64,000 nucleotides of DNA from Gari tellinella (GCA_922989275.2 OV277861.1:17198540-17262539); one strand, 5' to 3'; positions 1-10,524 are shown, counted from the first letter of the stretch. Made by a program: numbers and translations. Notes: generated from the sequence alone by a model not told the origin.

Positions 1-10
1 CATAAATGCG

Positions 11-258
11 CTGGGCCCGATTTTATGAAACGTCGTACGATAAAAAATGGTCGCAAGTCAATACATTAATATCCATATAGTTCCTGATTTCTCCATCTAA
101 TCCTGTCTTGTGACATCTCTTTGGAATTGTCTTTTCAAGACTATTCCAAAGAAATGTCACAAGACAGGATTAGGTGGAGACCTAAATAATTATTGAAAGT
201 TTTAGAATCTGCCTTACGACCATTTCTGTCGTACGACGTGTCATAAAACGGGCCCCAG
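11..258. mobile_element. Family C MITE, complete
   Basis: Inverted termini match: 11-40 (ctgggcccgattttatgaaa...) against 229-258. The middle (about 91-180) is a near-perfect hairpin of about 90 nt whose arms start tctccatctaatcctg. Non-autonomous, no coding. Superfamily not assigned. Confidence 0.8.
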
Positions 259-524
259 ATCCGCAATTATTGCTGTAAACATATTGTATATTAGATATAA
301 TTTTTTAATGATTAGAGTTTGGCCTTCGAGTTTTGCTGGTTTCATATTGTACATGAGCTATAATGTTTAATAATAAGAGTTTGGTTCATTACGTGTGTTA
401 TCTACACTATACATTTTAAGAATGTTGAATTACACTTTAAATATGTTTATGTTTTTATCGTAGGTTGTCGATTATTAGAGTGAACTATCTTTTTCTACAA
501 TGGCTAAACTTTCACAGTATGTAA
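259..524. other. AT-rich stretch, nothing recognised
   Basis: No ORF of note, no palindrome and no repeat shared with the rest of the window. Confidence 0.5.
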
Positions 525-891
525 TACAGTGCTCCCTCCCTATAGCGACCCTCCAAACAACGATTCCCTTCCTACAATGACCCTTGCTGCTCTTCCCCAA
601 AACAAGACAATTATTATTATGTCCAACCTATTCACGGCTGCAATGTCGTCTACTTAAAATTGTCGTCTGTTGTTTTTCTCAAAATTATATAATGGACCAT
701 GTGACAGAAAAACAAAGTAATGACGAGTGACAAACAGCTTGAATCCAGATACGCAGCGTTACGCAGCGTCTGATCTGGATTCAATCTGTTTGCAAATGTA
801 AGCCAATTTCCTTCCCTATAACGACTCCCTCCAAACACCGCACACAAATGTTGTCTCCCATTGGGTGTCGTTGTAGAGAGGGAACACTGTA
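525..891. mobile_element. Family D MITE, complete
   Basis: TA-flanked termini tacagtgctccctccc and gagagggaacactgta are inverted, as in Tc1/mariner derivatives. Core S hairpin lies at 731-792 (arms caaacagcttgaatccagat / atctggattcaatctgtttg). An antisense ORF here is an artefact of the repeat. Confidence 0.8.
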
Positions 892-1380
892 GCAGACATA
901 GCGCTGGTATAGTTATTCGTTTTCTGTTTGAATGAAACCAGAGCACAAACACGATGCAAACAAATCAAGACAAATACGAGGGTCCTTCAAAGTGATACTT
1001 TGGCATTTTCTTGACATCTACATGTACAGTTTTCATGGATGTAACATCATTTAAAATGTCTATTTCTTATGGATTTGAAGATGTATCGCGCAAATCAATA
1101 TTCTATTGAAAACGGTATGAATTGGTTGGTATAACAACACACACAAATAACTGACACTGAAACCGTGCATGTTTATAGAGTTTGAAATTACTGCTGTGGT
1201 GCATTGAACGAACAAAGTTATTGTTTTATGCTTGAATATGTCAAAGTAAAGTCTGTCTGATATTATATGAAAGTTTCAAATCCAAATAATTAATGTTAAT
1301 GAGTTTGTCGTGGAATACTATATTCTTATATACAGTTTGCAGTTGTTAAATTAACAACTTAATTATTGCTATAAGTAAAA
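892..1380. other. Unique AT-rich stretch
   Basis: No coding signal or repeat structure seen between the D and E elements. Confidence 0.45.
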
Positions 1381-1576
1381 TACAGTCGAACTTCGATATC
1401 TCGAACTCGGTTATGTCGAACATACCCGTATTTCAAAGTTAAAACGTGGCTTAGCCACGTTTTAACTTTGAAATACGGGTATATTCGACTTAACCGAGCA
1501 TGAAAGAATGAAGTTCATGTGTCGACATATCGGATAGTTCGAGTAAGGCGAGTTCGAGATATCGAAGTTCGACTAC
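1381..1576. mobile_element. Family E MITE, complete
   Basis: Ends tacagtcgaacttcgatatc and its complement gatatcgaagttcgacta. The centre, 1423-1481, is a perfect palindrome with two 28-nt arms and a 3-nt loop. TA duplication suggests a Tc1/mariner derivative. Confidence 0.85.
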
Positions 1577-1714
1577 ATATGTACATGTGTATAGCAACAG
1601 TATGTAGATTCCAAGAAAAGCCCAAGTAACAGAACTTTTGAATGCCCCGTGTATTTTGAAAAGGTTGTCGATTTAGTTTGGTTTGAGTGTCAAACAGTGT
1701 CTTATATCACGGAG

Positions 1715-2090
1715 TCGATGGTGAGTTCAGTAAAGAAATCGATGGCCATCGATTGCGAGTTGGCTACCGGTCTGAAATACAGTGGAGAAAACGTAATTCT
1801 TTCTTTCAAACGCAAACGCATTGCAATGAAATATAGAAAATGAAAACTCTTTGACAATTCAGACTACCAGTTTTAATCTGAGTGGCAAACAGTTTGGAGC
1901 ATGGTCAGACGCCGGGTTACCCGGCGTGTGATCTGGCTCCAAACTGTTTGCAACGAAAGTAATAGTAAAAGCGTAAACGCGGTTATTTGGAAATTAAACC
2001 GTTTTCTCTATTGTACTCTGCACGCTGCACACGGGGCACAAACTGCTAACCTAAACAGCAAACAATGGTAATTGAACGCGCTACTGATAT
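1715..2090. repeat. Segment shared with 31085-31290, rearranged
   Basis: Sequence left of the H element (1718-1777, around gccatcgattgcgagttggc) recurs at about 31098-31147 in the same direction. Sequence to its right (2016-2085) recurs inverted at about 31195-31260. One copy has been partly inverted around an H element. Confidence 0.65.
1778..2015. mobile_element. Family H MITE, complete
   Basis: Left end tacagtggagaaaacg, right end ttttctctattgta. Core S hairpin at 1885-1951 with the family-H stem variant ggagc/gctcc and tip gccgggttacccggc. Confidence 0.75.
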
Positions 2091-2621
2091 GGTTCCAAAC
2101 TGTTAGCATTAGCGGTTAGATTTAGGAGCACAAATCCCTTTGTAGGGAAAGAACATTGTTTTATCATCTGACACACGGACATTAGTAACATAGTAATCAT
2201 AGCCTTCAACAATGTCATGATAAAATAAAAATATAATCATTTCACCAAACATTTGTTTCGTTTTTATTTATTCCTTATTCTACAGACAGAGACTTGACTA
2301 GAATGTGTTTCACGGTGTCAAACTGGAATCCAAACTGATTACGTTTCGTGTGTTCAGATGTCTCGTTTCCTGAAAACTCATGTAATATCCTTTATTTCAC
2401 ACCTACATAGATTAAACCAATCGAAAGCCCATCTTTCTACCACGTGACGGTACAAGAGAAACCTATATTGTACCGGAATGTAAAAAAAGCTATCCCAGAA
2501 GGCCACATTTTTCTCATATTGGACTCGGATCCAGAAAATCCATATCATTTTTCGTATTGAACTGGACAAGTCTTCCGACACTCTGTTCAGAATTACTTCC
2601 CTTGGCATTTCACGCGTCTGC
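2016..2621. other. No gene seen; half of a core S arm near 2090
   Basis: The stretch includes ggttccaaactgttagc near 2090, resembling one arm of a core S hairpin without its partner. Otherwise unique sequence. Confidence 0.4.
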
Positions 2622-2963
2622 TACAATGCTCCCTCTCTACATCGACACCCAATTGGGAGGCACAGATTGTGTGTGTTGCTCGGAGGGAGTCGTTATCTGG
2701 AGGGAAAATAAGATTTGTCTTACATTTGCAAACAGCTTGAATCCAGATCAGACGCCGCGTAACGTTTGTCACTCGTCATTTTATTATATCAAAACGTCAA
2801 CTTATATGTAACTTTGAGAAAGACAGCAGACGACAAAAAAGCAGATGGTATTGCAGCCACGAAGGGTGTTAGACATAATTGTCCTGTTTAGGGAACTGCG
2901 ACAAGGGTCGTTGTAAGGGGGAAATTGTTGTTGGGAAGGTCGTTGTAGGGAGGGAACACTGTA
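2622..2963. mobile_element. Family D MITE with half its hairpin deleted
   Basis: Ends tacaatgctccctc and gagggaacactgta. It is inverted relative to the copy at 525. The core S left arm (gcaaacagcttgaatccaga, near 2727) is followed directly by flanking sequence, so the right arm is lost. Confidence 0.75.
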
Positions 2964-3261
2964 TTTTGTTTTTGTGGAAATTCAAAGGCTAGAAGGAATT
3001 GCAAAAACAATAAATTCATGTGGTTTCATTTTATAATTGTATGGTGTGAAATACAGAGGTAATTTAACTTGTACACAGCAGTCATAATCCATATTGGACT
3101 CGGCTATCGCCTGCTGTGTACTCGTCCAATAGAATTCAGTATTGTACTCAACACTGTTAAATAACCTCTTAATCCCCCTCCCTCAAAAAGAAAGACCGCA
3201 ACATTTAATACAATTATAGTGACATGGATATCAAAGTAATAAAATATAATCACCACTTTAA

Positions 3262-3470
3262 CACATTTAACTCTAGCGACGAGTAAACTCGTCATTAACA
3301 AACAGTGTACATGTGCCAAATCCTGTACGAGCCTGTAAGGGAGTCTTCACTGTTTGCCATTTTGCAAAAAAAGTGTTAAAATACCCCTTAGTAGTCAAAA
3401 CTGGACTGTATTTTATTGAAAACTGGGACTTTCTATTTGAAGTTTCTATGGTGGATGGGTTGGCAATTCT
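3262..3470. mobile_element. Family I MITE, degraded
   Basis: Matches other I copies: the actctagcgacgagtaaactc start, aacaaacagtgtaca, then a decayed core S arm near 3335-3358 (gggagtcttcactgtttgcc) and the ttgttaaaatcaacc-type tail. Confidence 0.55.
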
Positions 3471-3788
3471 TCCCGTTACGGCTCACTATGCTTACTATTC
3501 GTAAATGTGTCGCACGGTTCGAAAATCGTACAATACGAGTTGCATGGGGTCCGTCTAAAGACCCAGAACCTCCCCAAACCATTCCAAACTTCTCCAATTC
3601 ACTTAAAAACAAAACACAAATAACTTAAATTCCTTAATATTTAATCACATGAAGCTTATAAATGGCAAATTTAGGCTAAAATAATGAAAAATGTTAAATT
3701 AAAATTAAATCTACCATGTTTTTCATTTCAAGGGGAGCAACTCGTACAAACTTAAGATAGCTATAATTATACAGTTACTTCAAAATAT

Positions 3789-4190
3789 TAAAGCATGACC
3801 CAATAGCCTGTTTCTGGTTTTGAAGACAGGTATCCACTTAAAGCAGGTTGACAGTAATACAGAATGCGCCTTAACCAATTACCCCTTAAAAACGCCTTTT
3901 TACGCCTCTATTTATTCCTCCACTGAAGACAATAGTTCCAATTTATACAGCCAAGAATATGTATCAGAAGAAATATTTTCTATATCCTTGCAGATGGTAG
4001 CTTAAAGCAGGCTGAAAGAAAAGCAGAATGCGCCTTAAGGCGCATTCTGCTTTACTTTCAACCTGCTTTAAGTAGTCACCTGTTTTCAAAACTAGAAATA
4101 GGCTATGGGGTAATGGGTTAAGAAGCATTCTGTTTTTACTTTCAGCCTGCTTAAAGCTACCATCTGCTAGAATATGGAAAACATGTTTTT
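3789..4190. mobile_element. Family A MITE (outer), split by another A
   Basis: Left part 3789-3870 stops at the middle of its hairpin (...agaatgcgcc) and resumes at 4122 (agaagcattctg...). Its right terminus is missing. The break is exactly at the central TTAA. Confidence 0.8.
3871..4121. mobile_element. Family A MITE (inner), TTAA-flanked
   Basis: TTAA at 3871-3874 and 4118-4121 bound a 243-bp element with ends ccaattacccc / ggggtaatggg. Its hairpin (about 4002-4073) has arms cttaaagcaggctgaaag... and tip gcgccttaaggcgc. TTAA duplication and ends starting cc[ct] suggest a piggyBac derivative. Confidence 0.85.
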
Positions 4191-4284
4191 AAAAGTTGTA
4201 AAGGAAGGTTTCGAGAGGTTTTGGGAGGTTTGGGGAGGTTTGGGGTCTTTAGACGGACTGGTTACATGTTTATTGTTTAATTGA

Positions 4285-4513
4285 CTTAGATACGCATTTC
4301 AACGCCTGTAATTTATTCATCCACTGAAGAAAAAGATAGTTCGAATTTATACAGTCAAGGATACGAACCATACGAAAAAGTGTCTTTAACCTAGCTGGTG
4401 GTAGTTTAAAACAGGCGGGGAAAAAAGCAGAATGCGCCTTAAGACGGATTCTGCTTTACTTCCAGCCTAATTTAAGTGGCCATCTGTCTTCAAAACTAGA
4501 AGCAAGGTAATGG
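4285..4513. mobile_element. Family A MITE, degraded
   Basis: Same order as other A copies: acgcctgtaatttattcatc, ccactgaagaaaa, hairpin 4404-4475 with mismatched arms, then ggccatctgtcttcaaaac. Terminal TTAA is not intact. Confidence 0.7.
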
Positions 4514-4606
4514 TTTGATATCATGAATACGAGAATCCCTTTTCTTAAATTAACGCATACGTGTTTGACATTCATTTACAAACGTTTTAGATCAAACCTT
4601 GTTTCT

Positions 4607-4859
4607 TTAACCCTTTACCTGATAGTCTCTTTCTAGTATTGAAGATAGGTGACTTCTTAAAGCAGGATGAAAGTAAAGCAGAATGCGCCTTAAGGCGCAT
4701 TCTGCTCTACTTTCAGCCTGTTTTAAGATACCATGTGCTAGAATATGGAAAATATTCCCTATAATATATATTCATGGCTGATAAAATTGGAACTATTTTC
4801 TTCAGCGGAGGAATAAATAATTTTCGCTTAAAGGCGCTTCTATGGGGGGAAAGGGTTAA
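4607..4859. mobile_element. Family A MITE, complete
   Basis: TTAA at 4607-4610 and 4856-4859, ends ccctttacctgatag and gggggaaaggg. Hairpin 4656-4727 with tip gcgccttaaggcgc. Confidence 0.85.
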
Positions 4860-5048
4860 AGTCACAAATACCGTATATGAGAACTATTAAGGAATTAAAA
4901 GCCTATTTTTGAGAGAAGTTTACAAAAACGTTTACTTTAAATTAAAAAGTTACATTAGCATATTTTGCAACTAATTGACAAAAGTTAGAATTTAGCTGAG
5001 AAATAACATAACCCTTTAAGGCCTAGCGTCCTATAAAAGGGACATGTA

Positions 5049-5115
5049 GCAAACAGTGTAAACGCTGATCAGACGCCGCATTATACGGCGTCTGATCAGA
5101 GTATACCCTGTTTGC
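5049..5115. repeat. Core S hairpin
   Basis: gcaaacagtg and its complement enclose tip cagacgccgcattatacggc. The flank aggcctagcgtcctataaaa resembles sequence near 28470 and 44570, suggesting a further small MITE family. Confidence 0.7.
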
Positions 5116-5509
5116 CGATAGAAATTTCAATATAAATCAAACGGAAATAAAAAAAAAATCAAAATGTTTAAATGGGAGATGTTTCAATGTTATTTCTGAC
5201 ATGAAGCAAGTAGGCCCATACATTGTACCTCTACCATTTAACGCTGTGTCCAGTGATTTAATGTCCAAAATCCAAGCTGATGAAAAATCGAAAATAAATT
5301 GATGATTCATTGTGCTTCTATAACTTAAGATATGTGAGAAAATATTAATCAAAACTCCACAGAATTACTGTTTAAGCTCAGCAATATTATCGATATTGGT
5401 CCTTATTGGACCACTTTTGCAAACTATTGAACATTTCTCTAAAGGATTTACGTAGGTTTTTAAGACTGACGAATGTCTCAAACAGCTTTTAAGTAAAGCA
5501 GAAACCTCC
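5116..5509. other. No supported feature
   Basis: A 71-codon antisense ORF occurs here with no recognisable domain. The poly-A run near 5147 and the composition look non-coding. Confidence 0.4.
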
Positions 5510-5780
5510 TTAACCCTTTACCTTATAGAAGCGACTTTTAGCACATTTATTTTATTCATCCGCTGAAGAAAGTAGTTCCAATTTAATCAGTAATGAATAT
5601 GTATTATGGGGAATATTTTCTATATTATAGCACATGATAGCTTAAAGCAGGCTGAAAGTAAAGCAGAATGCGCCCTAAGGCGCATTCTGCTTTACTTTCA
5701 ACCTGCTTTAAGTAGTTTAAAGCAGGACGACAGCAGAAAGTGCCTAATTCTTCTTTACTTTCAGTCTATTTTAAGTTGCC
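5510..5780. mobile_element. Family A MITE inserted at the centre of an older A-like hairpin
   Basis: TTAA at 5510 follows a half hairpin (aagtaaagcagaaacctcc). The inner copy carries its own hairpin at 5641-5712. A second, weaker hairpin (about 5716-5775, agcaggacgacagcagaaag) follows and may be the outer element's far arm. Confidence 0.6.
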
Positions 5781-5953
5781 ATCTGCTGGGATTTAGAACA
5801 TATATATTAGATAACATATTTGAAGAGGAATCAATTAAAGACGTTCAATGCCCAGTCAAAGGTGAATATTATTTCTGCTTTACTGTCAACATTATTCTTT
5901 AAAGTATTTACAATAACTAATTTATCATGGCAGGATAGAGTCTTTACAAAATG

Positions 5954-6176
5954 TACCCATTACCCCATAGCCAATTTCTAGATTTGAAGATAGAGGATCA
6001 CTTAAAGCAGGTTGAAAGTAACGTATAATGCACTTTAAGGCGGTCATCTGCTAAAATATTGAAAACATGTTTATCATACATGTGCATATTTGTGACTGTG
6101 TAAATTGCAGTTATTTTCTACAGTGGAGGAATTAATCAAAGGCGTAAAAGGTAGTATTTATGGGGATATGGGTTAA
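5954..6176. mobile_element. Family A MITE, hairpin eroded
   Basis: Begins cccattaccccatagcc, ends ggggatatgggttaa. One hairpin arm has been deleted near 6030-6045. Confidence 0.7.
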
Positions 6177-6239
6177 GAAAGCATTGCCATGAGAACTATA
6201 TTATACAGCAAAACTCTTTTACGAGCACTACAAAGATTA

Positions 6240-6345
6240 TCATTAGCTGATATAAGGTTTAAGCAAACTGAAAGTAATGCTAAAAGCTCCAAAATGAGTT
6301 TTCCGCTTTACTTTCATCTTGCTTTAAGCAGTCACCTATCCTTAA
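6240..6345. repeat. Degraded family A hairpin
   Basis: ggtttaagcaaactgaaagt pairs imperfectly with actttcatcttgctttaag (about 6248-6328). The terminal parts are missing. Confidence 0.5.
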
Positions 6346-6427
6346 CACAAATAAATTAACCTCAAATTGTGGTCGTGATACATGTAGCAAAGATTTACTG
6401 TATGTGAAAATGTGGCAATATTTAAAC

Positions 6428-6625
6428 CTGGGGCCCGTTTCATAAAACTTCGTACGACAAAATTAATGCTGTCGTAAATCAGATTATAAAACTTTCAATT
6501 ATTATTTATATCTCCATCCAATCCTGTCTTGTGGCATCTCTTTGGAATCGTCTTTTTGAGAGGGTGATGATAGAGAAATCAGAAATTTAATTTTGTCGTA
6601 CGAAGTTTTATGAAACGGGCCCCAG
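6428..6625. mobile_element. Family C MITE, central hairpin half lost
   Basis: Strong inverted ends: ctggggcccgtttcataaaa and ttttatgaaacgggccccag. Only the left arm of the central hairpin remains (aatcctgtcttgtggcatct). Confidence 0.85.
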
Positions 6626-6653
6626 GAGGCTTGCGTATTCAGTTAAATTTGTT

Positions 6654-6915
6654 TTAATCAATTACCCCATAGTCAGTTTCTAGTACATGTAATTACCACT
6701 TGACCACTAGGTGACCACTTGAAGCAGGTTGAAAGTAAAGCAGAATGCACCCTAGGGTGCATTCTTCTTCACTTTCAGCCTACTGATGGCTACCGTGTAC
6801 AGAAAATATTTCATATGATAAATATTCATTATTGTATAAATTGAAAGCATTTTCTTCAGTGGAGGAATAAAATAAAGGCGTAAAGGGCGCATTTATCGAG
6901 TATTTGGTTGAGCGG
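6654..6915. mobile_element. Family A MITE
   Basis: TTAA at 6654-6657, hairpin 6719-6784 with the paired-change tip gcaccctagggtgc in place of the usual gcgccttaaggcgc. Right end worn (gtatttggttga). Confidence 0.75.
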
Positions 6916-6992
6916 CCAGTCAAAAGAGGATATTAAGTCTTTGATACAAATCGCTGCTTAATGCTGGAAACGATAAAGCAGACTATTCTGCA

Positions 6993-7250
6993 TTAACCCA
7001 GTACACCATAGCCTGTTTCTAGTTTTGAAAACAGGCGACCACTTAAAGCAGGCTGAAAGAAAAGCAGAATGCGCTTTAAGGCGTATTCTGCTTTACTTTC
7101 AGCCTGCTTTAAGCTAACATCTAGTAACATGTAGAAAATATTTCTTTTAATATAAACATGTATTCATGGCTGTATAAACTGGAACTATTTTCTTAAGTAG
7201 AGGAATAAATTAAAGGCGTAAAAAGTCGTATTTATTGGGTAATGGTTTAA
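6993..7250. mobile_element. Family A MITE, complete, abutting a LINE
   Basis: TTAA at 6993-6996 and 7247-7250. Hairpin 7042-7113. It ends about 25 bp before recognisable LINE coding sequence. Confidence 0.8.
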
Positions 7251-7277
7251 GCAGAGGAACGGGTAAGCACATATTAT

Positions 7278-8765
7278 TTTATTGTCAGAGATATTATTTG
7301 GTACAAGCTGATAAAGTTAGGTGTAAGGGGAAATATATTAAATATAGTAATGTCAATGTATGAAAATGTTAAAACTTCATGTAAAGTGAAAAATGATAAT
7401 CAGTTAAGTGATAGCTTCATTAGTACATTGGGAGTTAGACAAGGGGAGAGCCTTTCTCCTTTTCTTTTTTCCATGTACCTAAATGACATTGAAGAGTTTT
7501 TTATTACAAAGGGATTTGAAGGGGTTGATATTGGTATGCTTAAATTATTCTTATTATTATATGCTGATGATATAGTTTTGATGTCTGAGACTGAAAATGG
7601 ATTGCAGTATGGATTAAACTTACTGGAAGAATATTGTGACAAGTGGAAGCTTCAGGTTAACATAAACAAAACAAAAGTAATGATATTTAGAAAAGGGGGT
7701 AGACTTAGAAAGGACATTAATTTCTTTTATAAAGAAGAACAATTAGAAATAGTTAATAATTTTAAGTATCTTGGTATTATTTTCACAACTGGGGGTTCTT
7801 TTAATGCAACCTGTGAAGCATTGTATGGACAAGCACTGAAAGCAGTTTTTAAACTTAGATGCTATATGATAAAGTTTCCTAATATGACAGTAAGTCATAA
7901 ATTAGATTTGTTTGATAAACTCATTGAACCAATTCTTTTATATGCAAGTGAAGTATGGGGTATGAATGAATCAGATAAAATAGAAAGGCTACATTTACAA
8001 TTTTGTAAACAAATACTGGGGGTCAGATCCCAAACACAGAATAGTTTTATTTATGGTGAACTAGGTAGATACCCATTGAAATTAAAAAGGCTAGTAAGAG
8101 TAATAAAGTATTGGTTCAAAATAATTAACTGTACAAATGGAAAATACATAAATTATGCTTATAAGATGATGATAAGTGATTTGGAACTTTATCCTGAGAA
8201 AAAGTCATGGGTTAGATCTATTAAAAGTTTATTAGAGAATTTGGGGTTTTATAATGTGTGGTTAAACCAAGGCGTTGAACACATGAATTTATTTCTGTCA
8301 ATTTTTCAACAAAGACTTAAAGATAACTACTTACAGAAGTGGAACAGTGATTTAGATAATTCATCTAGGGCAAGGACATATAGAGTGTTCTGTAATTTTG
8401 CATTTCAGCCATACTTAAATTGTATTGTAATTGAAAAGTTTAGAATAGCACTTACACGTCTACGTGTTTCAGCACATAGGTTAGAAATAGAAGCAGGCAG
8501 ATGGCATAAGCCAGAAAAAACTCCATATCATGAAAGAAAATGTCAGGCATGCAATTATTTAGAGGATGAATATCACTTTCTTCTTGAGTGCCCTATATAT
8601 TCTGATTTGAGAAAAATGTACATTAAGAAGTACTATTGGAAACGTCCAAATATGTTAAAATTCATTGAACTTTTAAAATCTGAAAATGAAAATATCCTTA
8701 GAAACTTGGCCTTATTTATCTATAAAGGGTTTGAAATAAGGAACAGTACTAACTATCTTAATTGA
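7278..8765 (+). pseudogene. LINE 1: 5'-truncated non-LTR retrotransposon reverse transcriptase
   Basis: The reading frame is open from about 7278 to the stop at 8763-8765. The first methionine is 7350 but the homologous frame continues upstream (FIVRDIIWYKLIKLGVRG), so the 5' end is a truncation rather than a start. Numbering from 7350: GVRQGESLSPFLF at 28-40; the catalytic YADD box at residues 71-74; the primer-grip-like FKYLGIIFTTGGSF near 138-151; a C-terminal CX2CX7HX4C zinc-knuckle-like motif at C398, C401, H409, C414. The endonuclease and the first catalytic aspartate (DFxKAFD box) are missing, so it cannot act alone, yet no stop interrupts about 495 codons, suggesting recent insertion. 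It lies directly after a family A MITE. The clade is not assigned; the Jockey/CR1-like group is plausible. Confidence 0.9.
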
Positions 8766-8945
8766 TATACTGTCCCTCTCTCCTTAAATTAAAATTAGTT
8801 ATCATAATTATTTAGATGATAGCCATTTTCTGGCTTTTGAAATCAGGTTATCACTTTAGGCGGGCTGAAAATAAAGTGGAAATCACCTTAAGGTGCTTTC
8901 TGCTTTATTTTCAGTCAGTCTTAAGCTTTCAACAACTGTATGAAC
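8766..8945. mobile_element. Family A MITE fragment with variant hairpin
   Basis: Hairpin 8854-8925 whose tip is caccttaaggtg. The flank agccattttctggcttttga corresponds to the family A left end. It follows the LINE 3' region. Confidence 0.6.
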
Positions 8946-8974
8946 TACCTGTAGAATATTAAATGTATTTTAGC

Positions 8975-9075
8975 TCGTTTTTAGTCTTGAAAACGGGGGT
9001 TTAACATGAAGCCGATTGAAAGTAAAGCAGAATGAGCTTTAGGGTGCATTCTGCTTTCCTTCCAGTGAGCTTCAA
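8975..9075. repeat. Family A hairpin fragment
   Basis: Arms gattgaaagtaaagcagaat / attctgctttccttccag, about 9006-9075, with decayed tip gagctttagggtgc. Confidence 0.55.
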
Positions 9076-9144
9076 GTATGAATAATACATATAAATATTT
9101 GATTTATATAGGAAGGAATAGTTACTTTAATGGATGTTGAAAAC

Positions 9145-9230
9145 AAGTTTGCGCTTGAAGTTGGCTGAAAGTCAAGTAGAATGAGCTTTCAGTGCATTCT
9201 GATTTACTTTCAGCCAGCCTTTTAAGCTTT
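9145..9230. repeat. Family A hairpin fragment
   Basis: cttgaagttggctgaaagtc pairs with gatttactttcagccagcc. Third consecutive A-type hairpin after the LINE. Confidence 0.5.
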
Positions 9231-9255
9231 TATAAGCTTTTAAGCTACATGCACT

Positions 9256-9278
9256 AAAAAAAAAAAAAAAAAAAAAAA
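9256..9278. repeat. Poly-A run
   Basis: Uninterrupted A tract of about 23 bp. Confidence 0.9.
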
Positions 9279-9294
9279 TCGAAATATTTGATAG

Positions 9295-9356
9295 ACAAAG
9301 GGAGATAACACAAATACCAGAATATATTATAAACTTACTGTTTTATCTCCCTTTGT
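9295..9356. repeat. Short inverted repeat acaaagggagataa
   Basis: acaaagggagataa at 9295-9308 is complementary to ttatctccctttgt at 9343-9356. Its origin is not established here. Confidence 0.6.
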
Positions 9357-9370
9357 AAAGCTTTTGTGAA

Positions 9371-9582
9371 ACATTTAATCCTTTTCCTGCTGCGAAGTCG
9401 TCTGCTATGAAATTGTCGTCTGCAAAACTTGTCAAAGTTATATAGATGCATTTTTTAGTTAAACAAAGCTGAAGACGATTGTCAAGCAGTTTGGATCCAG
9501 ATCAAACACTGCGTATGATCTAGATTCAAACGGTTTTGCAAAACCCGGTGAAGTAGCGACCAGCAGACGAAGGGTTAGGTTA
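9371..9582. mobile_element. Family P-like MITE, degraded
   Basis: Begins ttaatccttttcctgctgcg, has the gtcgtctgc stretches of family P, a worn core S hairpin at 9483-9540 and ends gcagacgaagggttaggttaa. Confidence 0.6.
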
Positions 9583-9603
9583 ATAATTAATAAGTTAATA
9601 TAT

Positions 9604-9750
9604 ATGTTTGTTTATATCTACTGTGTAGATCCTGACTGCTGTGACTATGTATTGTTAACATGTTTTCTTGTATGTGGTGTGATAGGCGATTGCCTTTCTT
9701 CCGAAATAAAACATATATATATATATATATATATATTAAAAAAAAAAATA
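9604..9750 (+). mobile_element. LINE 3' end with AT microsatellite tail
   Basis: gcgattgcctttcttccgaa then aataaaa and an (AT)n run at 9711-9736, followed by A-rich sequence. This resembles a non-LTR 3' untranslated tail. Confidence 0.45.
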
Positions 9751-9888
9751 TTATGCGAGAGATTAACGCAAGTGGACAGGCTGTTACAAACTAATCAAAC
9801 AACGATATAAAACCTTTGTGTGGAATGAACCCCAACTGTTTGACACAATGCCATACATGTGCATTGATGTTTTCCGCTCCAAACGACA

Positions 9889-10133
9889 TACAGTGGAGAA
9901 AACGTTATTCTTTCCCAATACATGCGTTATAACGCTAAAACTATTATTTCCAATGCAAACAGTTCGGAGCCAGATCAGGCGTCTGATCAGGCTCCAAACT
10001 GTTTGTCACTCAGATTAAAAACAATAATTAGAAATGTCAAAAAATGGTTGTTTCCTTCATTTTAGCGATTTGCTTTTGCGTTTCGTTTGCGTTTAAACGG
10101 GAAAGAATAACGTTAACGTTTTTCTCCACTGTA
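9889..10133. mobile_element. Family H MITE, complete
   Basis: Ends tacagtggagaaaacgttat and its inverted copy ...tttttctccactgta. Core S hairpin 9955-10004 is shortened, its tip reduced to caggcgtctg. Confidence 0.85.
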
Positions 10134-10189
10134 AGACTGGACGGTTTTATTTTACACACGACGTTTGTTATTTGCGTTTGTTCTCGCTT

Positions 10190-10355
10190 TGTTGATTTAA
10201 GAGTGAAGTATCTGAAGAAATATTATTTTCAAAGACCATCATTGTTTAAATTTATTGAACTATTGAACTCAGCTTACAAAAACAGTTTGTGTAACTTAAG
10301 TATTTATGTACGAGATGTTATTAGAATAAGGCATACCCTTTACGTGAATAACTGA
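10190..10355 (+). pseudogene. LINE C-terminal remnant
   Basis: The frame ending at 10355 reads DLRVKYLKKYYFQRPSLFKF and on to SIYVRDVIRIR. It aligns without gaps to the C-terminus of LINE 1 (DLRKMYIKKYYWKRPNMLKF) and of LINE 2 (DLRIKYIPEYYWKRPSMLKF). Everything upstream of this roughly 55-residue piece is unrelated (a family H MITE). Confidence 0.8.
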
Positions 10356-10361
10356 TGGATG

Positions 10362-10524
10362 CAACCACAAACATCATCCAAATATCATGAAATATCATGA
10401 AATTCATTTTCTAAAACGAGCAAAATGTTTGTATCATATGATAATGTATACGATACAAACATTACTCGTTTAAGAAACTGATTTTCATGATATTTTGTGA
10501 TATTTGGATGATGTTTGGGGGTTG
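10362..10524. repeat. Palindromic element flanked by a 10-bp direct repeat
   Basis: Arms of about 75 nt (caaacatcatccaaatatca... / ...tgatatttggatgatgtttg). tggatgcaac stands at 10356-10365 and 10548-10557, possibly a target duplication. Confidence 0.65.

Larger units (their letters stand above)
3549..4258. repeat. Inverted repeat enclosing two family A copies
   Basis: 3549-3596 (gtccgtctaaagacccagaa...) is the complement of 4204-4258 (...ggggtctttagacggac). The arms of about 50 bp are G/C-skewed with runs of aacctcccc, and nothing else in the window shares them. No target duplication identified. Confidence 0.6.

Noticed and set aside
650..952. 100-codon minus ORF
   Set aside because: Lies within a family D element; similar shadow ORFs appear in other MITE copies.
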